A stretch of 64,000 bases of DNA from Cohnella caldifontis (lineage in GTDB: Bacteria; Bacillota; Bacilli; Paenibacillales; Paenibacillaceae): contig NZ_JAQZSJ010000019.1 of the NCBI RefSeq assembly GCF_029360585.1, positions 38,536-102,535 on the forward strand, read 5' to 3'. The notes below the pieces were generated by a model. The model had not been told where the DNA came from, made no database searches, and saw only the letters and a program-made list of their open reading frames with translations. The position numbers were made by a program, and so were the translations under genes. Shown piece after piece: positions 16,173 to 23,883 of this stretch (position 1 is the first letter of the stretch; each line of letters begins with the position of its first letter).

Positions 16173-17801
16173 TCAGGTCGGCTCCTTCCCTTGCTGTTCC
16201 CGGTATTCTTTCGGCGACCGGCCGGTCCTCTTCTTGAACAGGAAGCTGAAATAGTTGGGATCGGCGTATCCGACCTTCTCCGCGATTTCATAGAATTTGA
16301 GGGACGAGTGCAGCAGAAGCTCCTTGGCTTTCGCCATCCGGACGCCGGTCAAATATTCCACGAACGTCTCCCCGGTGTGCTGCTTGAACAAGGAGCTGAA
16401 ATAGCTGGTGCTCATCAGCGCGTGTCGGCACATATCCTGCAGGGAGAGGTTTTCGTCGGCGTAATGGGACTCGATGTATTCCACGGCCCGGCGCATTTGC
16501 GCGGCGACGAGGTGGCCGCGGCCCGCGGCGATCGCGGACATGATTTGCCGGACGGCCTGCTGCAGCCATTCCTTGACCTCGTCCACCGTCTTGAACCGAT
16601 AGACATCCATGACCGTCAGGGGATCGAGCCCGTCCCCTTGGGCGTCCGCAGGCAGTTCCTGAAGCGTTTTCAAAAGAGACAGCACGGCATTCTGCATCTG
16701 CAGGAAGCAGGCATCGATCGGGATTCTCGCCGCTTTCATTTCGGCCACGCCTTCTTCGATCAGCCGGGCGGCCTCTTCGGCCGTGCCCGTCTTGACGGCG
16801 GCGGAAAGCCGTCGATCCCAGTCGGGGCTCGGCGCGGGGGATGGGGATTGTCCTTCCAGATCTAATATGCCGTGTACGCGGTTTTTGCCCAGCAAGAACC
16901 GGTAGTCCAATGCGGCCAGCGCGCTTTTATACGCGGCCGGAAGCTGTTCGGTGGAACGGCAGGCGCGGCCGACGCCGAAGGAGACGGTGAATTTGAGGTA
17001 CTTCTCGATCAGCCGCTTCACCTCCTCGGCGATGCGGTACGCTTTCTCGTAAAGAGCGCCCTCGTCTTCCGTCCCGGACAGCAGGGCCGCCATCCGGTCT
17101 TCCCGCGTCCGGAACAGCAGCAGGGACTCTCGCGCCGCCACCTCCCCGAAAATGTTGAACGCGGCGAAGCGGAGGAACTCGGCGTCAAGCCCGTCCCAAT
17201 CCCCGATTCCTTGCTGCATGCGGTCTCCGAAATCGTCGACGTCGGCGATCAAGACCAGGTAGCCGGGCCGGATCGGCGGGAGGCCGAAGAAGGCGAAACG
17301 TTCTTCGATCTGGGACTTGCCCATGCCCAGCACGACCATCCGCTCTAGGAATCTCTCTTTCAGCAGCGGAAGGCTTTGGTTCAGCTGGGCCTTCAAACGG
17401 CTGATGTCATCGTGCCGCCGCGCCTCTTCGTCCATCTCCCGACGGACCTTGTCCAGAAGCAGGCGGATTTCGCCGGCCGTGATCGGTTTGAGGATAAAGT
17501 CGGAAACTTTGAGCCGGATCGCTTGCCTAGCATATTCGAATTCGTCGTAACCGGTCAGAATGATCACTTTGATGTAAGGGAACTGCGAGGAGATCAGCCC
17601 GGTCAGCTCGAGTCCGTCCATGAACGGCATGCTGATGTCGGAGATGACGAGATCGGGTTTGGCCCGCTCGATCCCTTCCCAGGCCTCGCGGCCGTTCTCG
17701 TAATCCCCGATCAACTCGAACCCGTGCGCGTTCCAGTCGATCGTCCGCTTGAGTCCGTTCCGCACGACGGCTTCGTCGTCGACGATGATGGCTTTGTACA
17801 C
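16173..17801 (-). CDS. YesN-type response regulator with AraC DNA-binding domain
   Basis: A 542-residue response regulator. The receiver domain begins YKAIIVDDEAVVRNGLKRTI and carries the phospho-acceptor Asp in DLVISDISMPFMDG and the switch Lys in FILKPITAGE. A long middle region of the YesN type follows, and the C-terminus is a full AraC domain (LSLQDMCRHALMSTSYFSSL, then YEIAEKVGYADPNYFSFLFK). GTG 17801 has GAGGGAG six bases upstream; longer in-frame sequence to 17840 has no family similarity. It is first in the operon with yesM, the anchored sugar sensor and a binding protein, and likely activates the sugar transporter at 8733-11959. Confidence 0.93.
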   Translation of the reverse strand: MYKAIIVDDEAVVRNGLKRTIDWNAHGFELIGDYENGREAWEGIERAKPDLVISDISMPFMDGLELTGLISSQFPYIKVIILTGYDEFEYARQAIRLKVSDFILKPITAGEIRLLLDKVRREMDEEARRHDDISRLKAQLNQSLPLLKERFLERMVVLGMGKSQIEERFAFFGLPPIRPGYLVLIADVDDFGDRMQQGIGDWDGLDAEFLRFAAFNIFGEVAARESLLLFRTREDRMAALLSGTEDEGALYEKAYRIAEEVKRLIEKYLKFTVSFGVGRACRSTEQLPAAYKSALAALDYRFLLGKNRVHGILDLEGQSPSPAPSPDWDRRLSAAVKTGTAEEAARLIEEGVAEMKAARIPIDACFLQMQNAVLSLLKTLQELPADAQGDGLDPLTVMDVYRFKTVDEVKEWLQQAVRQIMSAIAAGRGHLVAAQMRRAVEYIESHYADENLSLQDMCRHALMSTSYFSSLFKQHTGETFVEYLTGVRMAKAKELLLHSSLKFYEIAEKVGYADPNYFSFLFKKRTGRSPKEYREQQGKEPT

Positions 17802-17822
17802 CTGCGCTCTCCCTCCTTCTGA

Positions 17823-17836
17823 GTGAAAGCATTTCC
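17823..17836. promoter_or_regulatory. Possible catabolite-responsive element (cre) in the yesN leader
   Basis: TGAAAGCATTTCCA agrees with the cre consensus TGWAANCGNTNWCA at 12 of 14 positions and lies 22 bases upstream of the yesN start. Such a site would let CcpA repress this sugar-sensing operon. The match is imperfect and no promoter was firmly placed. Confidence 0.3.
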
Positions 17837-17964
17837 ACACGGACCTTCCCGAATCCTGCCGGGAATTGGAAGCGCTTGAAGTTTAGCGGCGTTGAAGACG
17901 GCGACAAGATGCACTATGCTGAGAGGAGCGTGACTATTATCCTGCATGAGGAGCGTGACTGATC

Positions 17965-18333
17965 ATGACCGCCTACGTGAAAATCGGAGCCGTCTTCGCC
18001 TTTCTCGCCGTCGCCATCGGCGCGTTCGGCGCCCATATCCTGGAAGGCCGGATTACCGAGCATGAAATGGATATCTACCACACCGGCGTCCAGTACCAAA
18101 TGTTCCACGCTGCCGGCATTCTGCTCGTCGCCGCGCTGGCGGACAAGCTGATCTCCCGAAAACTCGCCGTCTGGGCTTGCCGCCTGCTGCTGGCCGGCAT
18201 CGTTCTGTTTTCGGGCAGCCTGTACGCGCTCGCCCTCGGCGGAATCGACGTCTTGGGAGCCATTACGCCGATCGGCGGCGTCGCTTTTTTGGCCGGTTGG
18301 ATTTGCCTGGCGCTGGCCGCGAAAAAATCGTGA
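17965..18333 (+). CDS. DUF423 membrane protein (YwdK-like)
   Basis: A 122-residue hydrophobic protein with four predicted helices and the DUF423 signature near the start (AVFAFLAVAIGAFGAHIL) followed by YHTGVQYQMFHAAGILLVAA and the late AITPIGGVAFLAGWICLA. GAGGAGCG precedes the ATG; this 13-base GAGGAGCGTGACT block is duplicated at 17923-17935 and 17948-17960. Members are widespread small membrane proteins without a known function. The gene is monocistronic by spacing. Confidence 0.88.
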   Translation: MTAYVKIGAVFAFLAVAIGAFGAHILEGRITEHEMDIYHTGVQYQMFHAAGILLVAALADKLISRKLAVWACRLLLAGIVLFSGSLYALALGGIDVLGAITPIGGVAFLAGWICLALAAKKS

Positions 18334-18364
18334 ACAGCGGAACCTGCCGAAATATGGATTTTTA

Positions 18365-18394
18365 TTTACCAATTGAAACCGTTTTCGATATAAT
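18365..18394 (+). promoter_or_regulatory. Probable promoter of the GGDEF-EAL gene
   Basis: TATAAT at 18389-18394 is a perfect -10 box. TTTACC at 18365-18370 is the best -35 candidate, with an 18-base spacer. The TTG start lies 50 bases downstream. Confidence 0.45.
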
Positions 18395-18444
18395 GGCTGT
18401 AAAGCGAATAAAATTTCCCGAGCGGGAGGAAGGACGTCCGCCTT

Positions 18445-20286
18445 TTGAACGAATGGTCCGCTTTGGAGGTTTGGGCGCTTTGGACCGCCTCGGCGGCTCT
18501 CTGCGCGGGAGCCGCGTACGGAGGCTGGGCTTGGTCGAGAAGACGCGGCCCGCGGCAAACGGCAGCGCCTTCTTACCAGTCGGAGCTGCTCGATTCGCTG
18601 TACAATAATAGTCCGATCGCATTCGCGGTAATCGACCGGCAAGGACGTTTTTTGGACATCAACCGCCAAAACTCGGACGAGCTGTTCGGCTATTCCAAGG
18701 AAGAGATGGCGGGCCAGCCTTTCGTAGGATTGCTGCATGAGGATTCGCGCGACGGTACGCTGGACGTTTTCCGCAAGACGCTGAACGGGGAAAAGGGCTC
18801 CCGCGATATCCGGATCCGGAGCAAAGCCGGGCACGCGATCGACCTCAACATCGCGACTTCTCCGCTGATCCGGCGGGGCAAAACCGTAGCGATCCTCGTG
18901 TTCATCCAGGATATCAGCGAGCGCAAGCGGGCGTTGGAACGCAACCATTACATGGCGTATTACGACGACATGACCGGTTTGCCGAACCGCCGCCATTTCT
19001 TGAACCATCTGAACGAGAAAATCGGAAAGTTCGCCGGAGGTTCGCTGAATCCCGCCATTTGCTATTTGGACCTCGACGGGTTCAAGCTGGTCAACACGTC
19101 TTTCGGGCGCGACTTCGGGGATATGCTGCTGCTTCAGGTGGCGGAACGCCTCAGCAGAAGACTGAACCTCCATGGCGATCTGGCCCGGATGGAAGGAGAC
19201 GAATTCGCGGGTTACCTGGGGGAAGTGGCGGAACCGGAAGAAGCGCTCGGCAGGGTGGAGCCCTTGATGAAGCTGCTGGAGGAACCGTTCGAGTTGAACG
19301 GGGTTCCGATCCATTTATCCGCGAGCATCGGCGTGGCGGTGTGCACGCCCGGAGACGATGCCGGAGCGCTGCTCCGCAAAGCCGATACGGCGCTGCAGAG
19401 GGCCAAGGAAAACGGACGTAACGATTACCAGCTTCACCAGGAAGAGATGGACCCGGCCGCCATGCATAAGCTGACCTTCCAGCATGAGATGCGCCAGGCG
19501 CTGTCGCAGCGCGAATTCCAGCTTTACTATCAGCCTCAGTACGATTTGGCCAGCGGACAGATCGTCGGCATGGAGGCGCTGATCCGCTGGAATCATCCCG
19601 AGCGCGGATTCATCAGCCCGGGGGCGTTCATTCCGGCCGCGGAAGAGAGCGGGCTGATCGTGCCGCTCGGCGATTGGGTGCTGGAGGAGGCTTGTCGGCA
19701 AAACAAGCGATGGCAGGATGAAGGCTTGCCGAAAATCCCGGTCTCCGTCAACTTGTCGATGCGCCAGTTTTTGCGGAGGGATCTGACGGCCAAAGTGACG
19801 GAGGTGCTCGCCCAGACGGGGCTGGAACCGCAGTATTTGGAGCTCGAGATCACCGAAAGCATGACGATGGACGTCGAGCGAGCCTCCCAGTGCCTGAGCG
19901 AACTGATGGAACTCGGGGTTCAGGTGAGCATCGACGATTTCGGAACGGGCTACAGCTCGTTCCATTACTTGAAGCGGCTGCCGATCGGACGGCTGAAGAT
20001 CGACCGGTCTTTCGTACGGGACATCCAGCAGGATCCCGGCGATGCCGCGATCGTGGCGGCGATTATCGCCATGGCGCATAATCTGCAGCTTCAGGTGATC
20101 GCGGAAGGCGTGGAGACCGAGGAGCAGATGCTGTTTCTTCGCAGGCACCGCTGCGACGAGATGCAAGGATTTTTCGGAAGTCCGCCTTTGCCGCCTCATG
20201 AGGCTTGCCGGCTGCTCGGGGAGAAGTTGAACCGTTACGCGCTGCCTTCGATTTCGGAAGCGGCGGCCGCGAGTTCGGAAGAGTAG
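18445..20286 (+). CDS. PAS-GGDEF-EAL protein, probable c-di-GMP phosphodiesterase
   Basis: A 613-residue protein with an N-terminal membrane helix (~8-30), a PAS domain (~48-160, ending FIQDISERKRAL), GGDEF (~170-330) and EAL (~345-600). The EAL domain looks complete: EAL at 377-379, NLSMRQF, ELEITES, IDDFGTGYSS, LKIDRSFV and IAEGVET. The GGDEF domain looks degenerate: the signature is EGDEF (250-254) and the upstream VNTSFGRDFGD lacks the usual N-D and G-H pattern. It most likely degrades c-di-GMP, with the GGDEF part regulatory. The start is a TTG at 18445 preceded by GGGAGGAAGG; no ATG suits the frame. A strong terminator follows. Confidence 0.93.
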   Translation: MNEWSALEVWALWTASAALCAGAAYGGWAWSRRRGPRQTAAPSYQSELLDSLYNNSPIAFAVIDRQGRFLDINRQNSDELFGYSKEEMAGQPFVGLLHEDSRDGTLDVFRKTLNGEKGSRDIRIRSKAGHAIDLNIATSPLIRRGKTVAILVFIQDISERKRALERNHYMAYYDDMTGLPNRRHFLNHLNEKIGKFAGGSLNPAICYLDLDGFKLVNTSFGRDFGDMLLLQVAERLSRRLNLHGDLARMEGDEFAGYLGEVAEPEEALGRVEPLMKLLEEPFELNGVPIHLSASIGVAVCTPGDDAGALLRKADTALQRAKENGRNDYQLHQEEMDPAAMHKLTFQHEMRQALSQREFQLYYQPQYDLASGQIVGMEALIRWNHPERGFISPGAFIPAAEESGLIVPLGDWVLEEACRQNKRWQDEGLPKIPVSVNLSMRQFLRRDLTAKVTEVLAQTGLEPQYLELEITESMTMDVERASQCLSELMELGVQVSIDDFGTGYSSFHYLKRLPIGRLKIDRSFVRDIQQDPGDAAIVAAIIAMAHNLQLQVIAEGVETEEQMLFLRRHRCDEMQGFFGSPPLPPHEACRLLGEKLNRYALPSISEAAAASSEE

Positions 20287-20302
20287 GACCGTCCATACAT
20301 AG

Positions 20303-20343
20303 GAGAAGCCTCCGCCCGCGATCGATGCGGGCGGAGGCTTCTT
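20303..20343 (+). terminator. Terminator after the GGDEF-EAL gene
   Basis: GAAGCCTCCGCCCGC pairs with GCGGGCGGAGGCTTC around GATCGAT and runs into a short T-rich stretch. It also lies just beyond the 3' end of the convergent gene at 20356. Confidence 0.85.
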
Positions 20344-20355
20344 TAGCCTTTCATT

Positions 20356-20892
20356 TCAATCAAGGAAATCGTCGATCTCGTTCAGCTTGAAGGTGTGTAC
20401 CTGCTTCTCGTCGACATGGTACACGGTCAGCATTTGGACGGCTGCGTCATAGCCGACGATCCGGCAAGGGATGCTGAGCTTGATGCCTCTTCCTTTGTTG
20501 ACGTTCAGCCGGATCAGCTTGTTGCTTTCGATATACTGCCGGATTCGGTCATCCAGTGCGCCGGACGGAGTCAATGCCGCTTGCGTCTTCGCGGCGGGCG
20601 CCGCGGTCGTTCCGGGTTTGGACGGGGACGAGGCGTGTTTGGCTTTCAACGCGTCCGTCTCCGGCACCGCTTCGGCGGGCGCGGCTTCCGTTTTTTTCTT
20701 GTTCGCTTGGAGGGCTTCCTCGATGGCTTGTCCGAGCTGTATCCCGGAACCGATCCGATAGTCGGCGAAATGTCCTTCGTTCAGGACGTGGAGCAACCGT
20801 TCCAAAGCCTCTCCGTTCGAATCGGCTTGAATCAGAATGTCGACCTGAAACAAGAAGGAGCGCGGGAGGCGTTCGGATTTATCGCGTGTCAT
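20356..20892 (-). CDS. Conserved hypothetical protein with two small domains and an Ala/Pro linker
   Basis: A 178-residue soluble protein. Residues ~1-60 form one module (RSFLFQVDILIQADSNGEAL, LERLLHVLNEGHFADYRIGS). A low-complexity linker (~62-105) is rich in Ala, Pro and Lys. The C-terminus is a beta-rich module (IRLNVNKGRGIKLSIPCRIV, MLTVYHVDEKQVHTFKLNEI) that resembles small WYL/SH3-like barrels. ATG 20892 has GGAAGGAG ten bases upstream; an ATG at 20919 lacks one. No enzyme motif is seen. It lies convergent to the GGDEF-EAL gene and divergent from yunC. The function is unknown. Confidence 0.75.
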   Translation of the reverse strand: MTRDKSERLPRSFLFQVDILIQADSNGEALERLLHVLNEGHFADYRIGSGIQLGQAIEEALQANKKKTEAAPAEAVPETDALKAKHASSPSKPGTTAAPAAKTQAALTPSGALDDRIRQYIESNKLIRLNVNKGRGIKLSIPCRIVGYDAAVQMLTVYHVDEKQVHTFKLNEIDDFLD

Positions 20893-21059
20893 GCGGTCTT
20901 GCTCCTTCCGATAGTTCATATTTCCCGTGTCTTCATGCCTACTATATCATGATTTTTGGGCTGGAAAAATAGGAAATCCAGGATATTCGTCCAAATTACG
21001 CAGTCCCCCGGCGCATATCTTGTTAAAGTCCACAACGTGTCGCTCCGGAGGTGGTAAAG

Positions 21060-21380
21060 ATGGTGCGAATCGAACCGATCCGCTTGGGTGAGTGGACGGC
21101 GGTTGGCGTCGAAGTCCAGCTTCCCAAGACGACTTTGCTTGCCGTTACGGCAGGCGGCGGCTATATCATGTGCGGCGCGCTTGACGTCGGGCTGCTCAAC
21201 ACGCAGCTGCGGGACCGCCAAATCGTCGCAGGACGGGCGGTCGGCGTGCGTACGTTAGAGCAGCTGCTGGAGGCTCCGCTCGAATCGGTGACCGAATCGG
21301 CCGAAAAAATCGGCATCCACGCGGGCATGAAAGGCGAAGAAGCGGTGCGGAGAATGGCCGCTGCCGCTTCTGGCACGTAA
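21060..21380 (+). CDS. yunC: YunC-family protein (DUF1805)
   Basis: A 106-residue cytosolic protein. It carries the DUF1805 pattern: GEWTAVGVEVQLPKTTLLAV, then AGGGYIMCGALDVGLLNTQL, and RQIVAGRAVGVRTLEQLLEA. GGAGG lies eight bases before ATG 21060; a GTG at 21051 overlaps that site. It matches YunC of Bacillus subtilis in length; its function is unknown. The last ~30 residues (ESVTESAEKIGIHAGMKGEE) are also typical. The gene is convergent with mtnA. A homologue of its usual Bacillus neighbour, YunD, is also in this window but at 55775. Confidence 0.88.
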   Translation: MVRIEPIRLGEWTAVGVEVQLPKTTLLAVTAGGGYIMCGALDVGLLNTQLRDRQIVAGRAVGVRTLEQLLEAPLESVTESAEKIGIHAGMKGEEAVRRMAAAASGT

Positions 21381-21397
21381 CCGTTTCGATTCCCGGC

Positions 21398-22471
21398 TCA
21401 GCCCGGTTGGAACAACCGGCGAAGATTTTCGCCGTAAGGAGCCCGGACGATCCCTTTCTCCGTGACGATCGCCGTGACCAGCTCGTGCGGCGTTACGTCG
21501 AACGCCGGGTTATAGACGGCGACGCCTTGCGGGGCGGTGCGTTTGCCGAAGCCGGCGGTCACTTCGTCCGGGTGGCGTTCCTCGATCGGAATGTCGGCGC
21601 CGGAAGGCGTCGACAGGTCGATGGTGGAAAGCGGACAAGCCACGTAGAACGGGATCCCGTGGGCTTTCGCCAGCACGGCGACGCTGTACGTGCCGATTTT
21701 GTTGGCGACGTCTCCGTTGGCGGCGACCCGGTCCGTTCCGACGATGACGGCTTGCACCCAGCCCTTCGACATGACGTGGCCGGCCATGTTGTCGGTGATC
21801 AAGGTGACGTCGACTCCCGCGCGGTGCAGTTCGAAAGCCGTCAACCGCGCGCCCTGGAGCACGGGACGGGTTTCGTCCGCATACACTTTCAGCCGCATGC
21901 CTTTCTCGAGCGCCAGGTAGAAGGGGGCAAGGGCGGTCCCGTACTTGGACGTGGCCAGCCCGCCCGCGTTGCAATGGGTCAGCACGCCCATGCCGTCCTG
22001 GAACAGGCTCAGCGCGTGTTCCCCGATCCGGCGATTCGTTTCTTCGTCTTCGGCCTGGATGCGGCGGGCTTCCGCCAGCAATGCGGCGGCGGCTTCGTCC
22101 GTGGTCCTGCCCGCTTCGGCCAACGAAGCGGCCAGCGCTTTCATCCGGTCCAGCGCCCAGAACAGGTTCACCGCGGTGGGGCGGGACGTGGCCAGATACT
22201 CGGCGTGCCGCCGGACCTCTTCCGCGAGTTCCTCGGCGCTCCCCTCGAAATGCTGGATGCCGAGCACGATGCCATAGGCGGCGGCGATGCCGATCGCGGG
22301 CGCTCCCCGAACCTTCAATTCGCGGATCGCCTCCCACACCTCCTGCGGCGAGTTCAGGGTCAGGTAGACGATATGCTCGGGAAGCTGCCTTTGATCCAGC
22401 AGCTTCACCGCTCCGTCCGACCAAATCACGGGCTGCAGCACTTCGTGCTGCTGCGGCTGCGTTTCGTTCAT
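21398..22471 (-). CDS. mtnA: Methylthioribose-1-phosphate isomerase
   Basis: A 357-residue enzyme that converts 5-methylthioribose 1-phosphate to methylthioribulose 1-phosphate in methionine salvage. Family motifs: [16 protein letters not shown] near the start, [18 protein letters not shown] with the catalytic Cys, and [20 protein letters not shown] with the catalytic Asp, followed by [15 protein letters not shown] 22471 is taken as start; a GTG at 22483 is in frame and only ~10 bases after the mtnK stop, so either is possible. It forms an operon with mtnK upstream. Later pathway genes (mtnW, X, B, D) are not in the window. Confidence 0.95.
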   Translation of the reverse strand: MNETQPQQHEVLQPVIWSDGAVKLLDQRQLPEHIVYLTLNSPQEVWEAIRELKVRGAPAIGIAAAYGIVLGIQHFEGSAEELAEEVRRHAEYLATSRPTAVNLFWALDRMKALAASLAEAGRTTDEAAAALLAEARRIQAEDEETNRRIGEHALSLFQDGMGVLTHCNAGGLATSKYGTALAPFYLALEKGMRLKVYADETRPVLQGARLTAFELHRAGVDVTLITDNMAGHVMSKGWVQAVIVGTDRVAANGDVANKIGTYSVAVLAKAHGIPFYVACPLSTIDLSTPSGADIPIEERHPDEVTAGFGKRTAPQGVAVYNPAFDVTPHELVTAIVTEKGIVRAPYGENLRRLFQPG

Positions 22472-22493
22472 GTTGCCTTGCACCTGTCCTTCC

Positions 22494-23705
22494 TTAGCCT
22501 TGAGCCGCTGCGGATTCCGCGATCTCGATCAGTTCGCCGATGCCGGCGGCCCGGCGGTTTGTCTTGATGAGTCCCGTGCCGATGGCCAGCGCCGTTCTCT
22601 GCGCGACATGGCGCACTTGCGCATCCGGGATCGTGTCGATGTCGGCCACGTGGGCCAAGCCCACGATTCTGCGGACCATTTTGCAGCCCGCGAAGCCGAA
22701 CGTGTCTTGAAGCAGCCGCCGCATGTAGTCGTCTCGGTAGCCGGGAGTGCGCGCCAAGCGATCCACGCCGTGAGCCTCCCACAGCTCGCGGAATTTGCGG
22801 TCGAACGAAGTCAAGACGTCACGGACGGTGTCCAGCAAATACTTCCGACGCAGCCGGCGCGCCGATTCGTCCTGGGACCAATGGATTTGCGCGGAATAGT
22901 TCAGCAGCAGGTTGCCGATCACCGCGCCGATATCGAAGCCCATCGGGCCGAAGTAGGCGAATTCGGGGTCGATGACTTTCGTCGATTCCGGGGTAATGAA
23001 GATGCTTCCGGTATGCAAATCCCCGTGAAGCAGCGCCTGCGCGTGCGTCAGGAACTTCTCGCGGAGCAGCGCGACCTCCAAATGAAGTTCCCCGTCGTTC
23101 CACAGCGCTTCGGCGTCCGCCTGCAAATGCGCGTCGAAGCTGTTGTTCGGGGAGTTCGTGTACGGATCGTCGAAAATGAGGTCTTCGGTGATTTTGCACA
23201 GCTCCGGATTGATGAAGGATTTCACGAGGTTCTTCTTTTCCTGCTGGTTCATGCCCAGGTCGGAAGTGAAGAACAGCGTGCGGGCCAGAAACTCGGAAAT
23301 GTGCTCCGCGAATTTCGGATAAACGCCGCCTTCGATCAGCCCTTTGCGCATGATGACGTGGTCGCTCAGGTCCTCCATGACGGTCAGCGCCAGATCGGCG
23401 TCGTACCGGTAGACCGTCGGCGTCAAGCCCGGCGCCAGCTTCCCCTCGAGGATCAGCGCTTCGCTTTCGATCCGGGAACGGTCCAGCGTGAGCGGCCAGG
23501 ACTCCCCGACCACCTTGGCGTAGGGCAGCGCCTGCTTGAGAATGAGGCTGGCTCCCGTCGCCGGCTGCTTGACGTGGAACACGAGGTTCAGGTTGCCGTC
23601 GCCGATTTCCCGGCATTCGACCGGCTTGTCCGCTTGCAGGACGTTCGGCACGGATTTGGCGATTTCGATCGCTTCCTCCACCGTTAGAGGATGATACTGG
23701 CTCAT
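22494..23705 (-). CDS. mtnK: 5-methylthioribose kinase
   Basis: A 403-residue kinase of the aminoglycoside-phosphotransferase fold that phosphorylates methylthioribose using ATP. The catalytic loop is [14 protein letters not shown] (HxD), the metal-binding site follows in [20 protein letters not shown], and the N-lobe has the glycine-rich [15 protein letters not shown] 23705 has AAAGGCGG six bases upstream. It is first in the mtnK-mtnA operon with a good promoter at 23780-23808. Bacillus subtilis controls mtnKA by a SAM-I riboswitch, but the ~75-base leader here is too short and shows none of its conserved elements. Confidence 0.95.
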   Translation of the reverse strand: MSQYHPLTVEEAIEIAKSVPNVLQADKPVECREIGDGNLNLVFHVKQPATGASLILKQALPYAKVVGESWPLTLDRSRIESEALILEGKLAPGLTPTVYRYDADLALTVMEDLSDHVIMRKGLIEGGVYPKFAEHISEFLARTLFFTSDLGMNQQEKKNLVKSFINPELCKITEDLIFDDPYTNSPNNSFDAHLQADAEALWNDGELHLEVALLREKFLTHAQALLHGDLHTGSIFITPESTKVIDPEFAYFGPMGFDIGAVIGNLLLNYSAQIHWSQDESARRLRRKYLLDTVRDVLTSFDRKFRELWEAHGVDRLARTPGYRDDYMRRLLQDTFGFAGCKMVRRIVGLAHVADIDTIPDAQVRHVAQRTALAIGTGLIKTNRRAAGIGELIEIAESAAAQG

Positions 23706-23779
23706 ATGCAACCGCCTTTCGCCGGGGGATCCCCGTTTATTCATACCTTATCGCTCGGATAAGTTTTTGTTCTTCCGAT

Positions 23780-23808
23780 AGTATAAAGCAATTCCCGGTA
23801 CGTGGAAA
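23780..23808 (-). promoter_or_regulatory. Sigma-A promoter of mtnK-mtnA
   Basis: On the minus strand TTTCCA (23808-23803) and TATACT (23785-23780) are 17 bases apart. The leader to the mtnK ATG is about 70 bases and contains only a small CTTATC/GATAAG hairpin. Confidence 0.55.
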
Positions 23809-23842
23809 GGGCGCGGGGCGCGTCCCAAGTCCCCCTGAATCG

Positions 23843-23868
23843 GAAAGAAGCCCGCGCGTGGCGCGGGC
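23843..23868 (-). terminator. Terminator after the GH15 gene
   Basis: On the minus strand GCCCGCGC, loop CAC, GCGCGGGC, then TTCTTT. It lies 15 bases after the stop of the GH15 gene and just upstream of the mtnK promoter. Confidence 0.65.
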
Positions 23869-23883
23869 CGTTGGATGGAGACT

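Noticed and set aside
16171..16291. Longer N-terminus for the YesM kinase starting at 16291
   Set aside because: The added 40 residues overlap the end of yesN in another frame and have no kinase-family similarity; ATG 16171 has a good ribosome site.
17914..19314. Long minus-strand open frame of 466 codons
   Set aside because: It is antisense to DUF423 and the GGDEF-EAL gene. Composition is Arg/Gln/Val-rich shadow sequence and it has no recognisable domain.
23706..23880. SAM-I riboswitch expected upstream of mtnK
   Set aside because: The leader after the promoter is only ~70 bases and shows none of the conserved SAM-I elements or a terminator.
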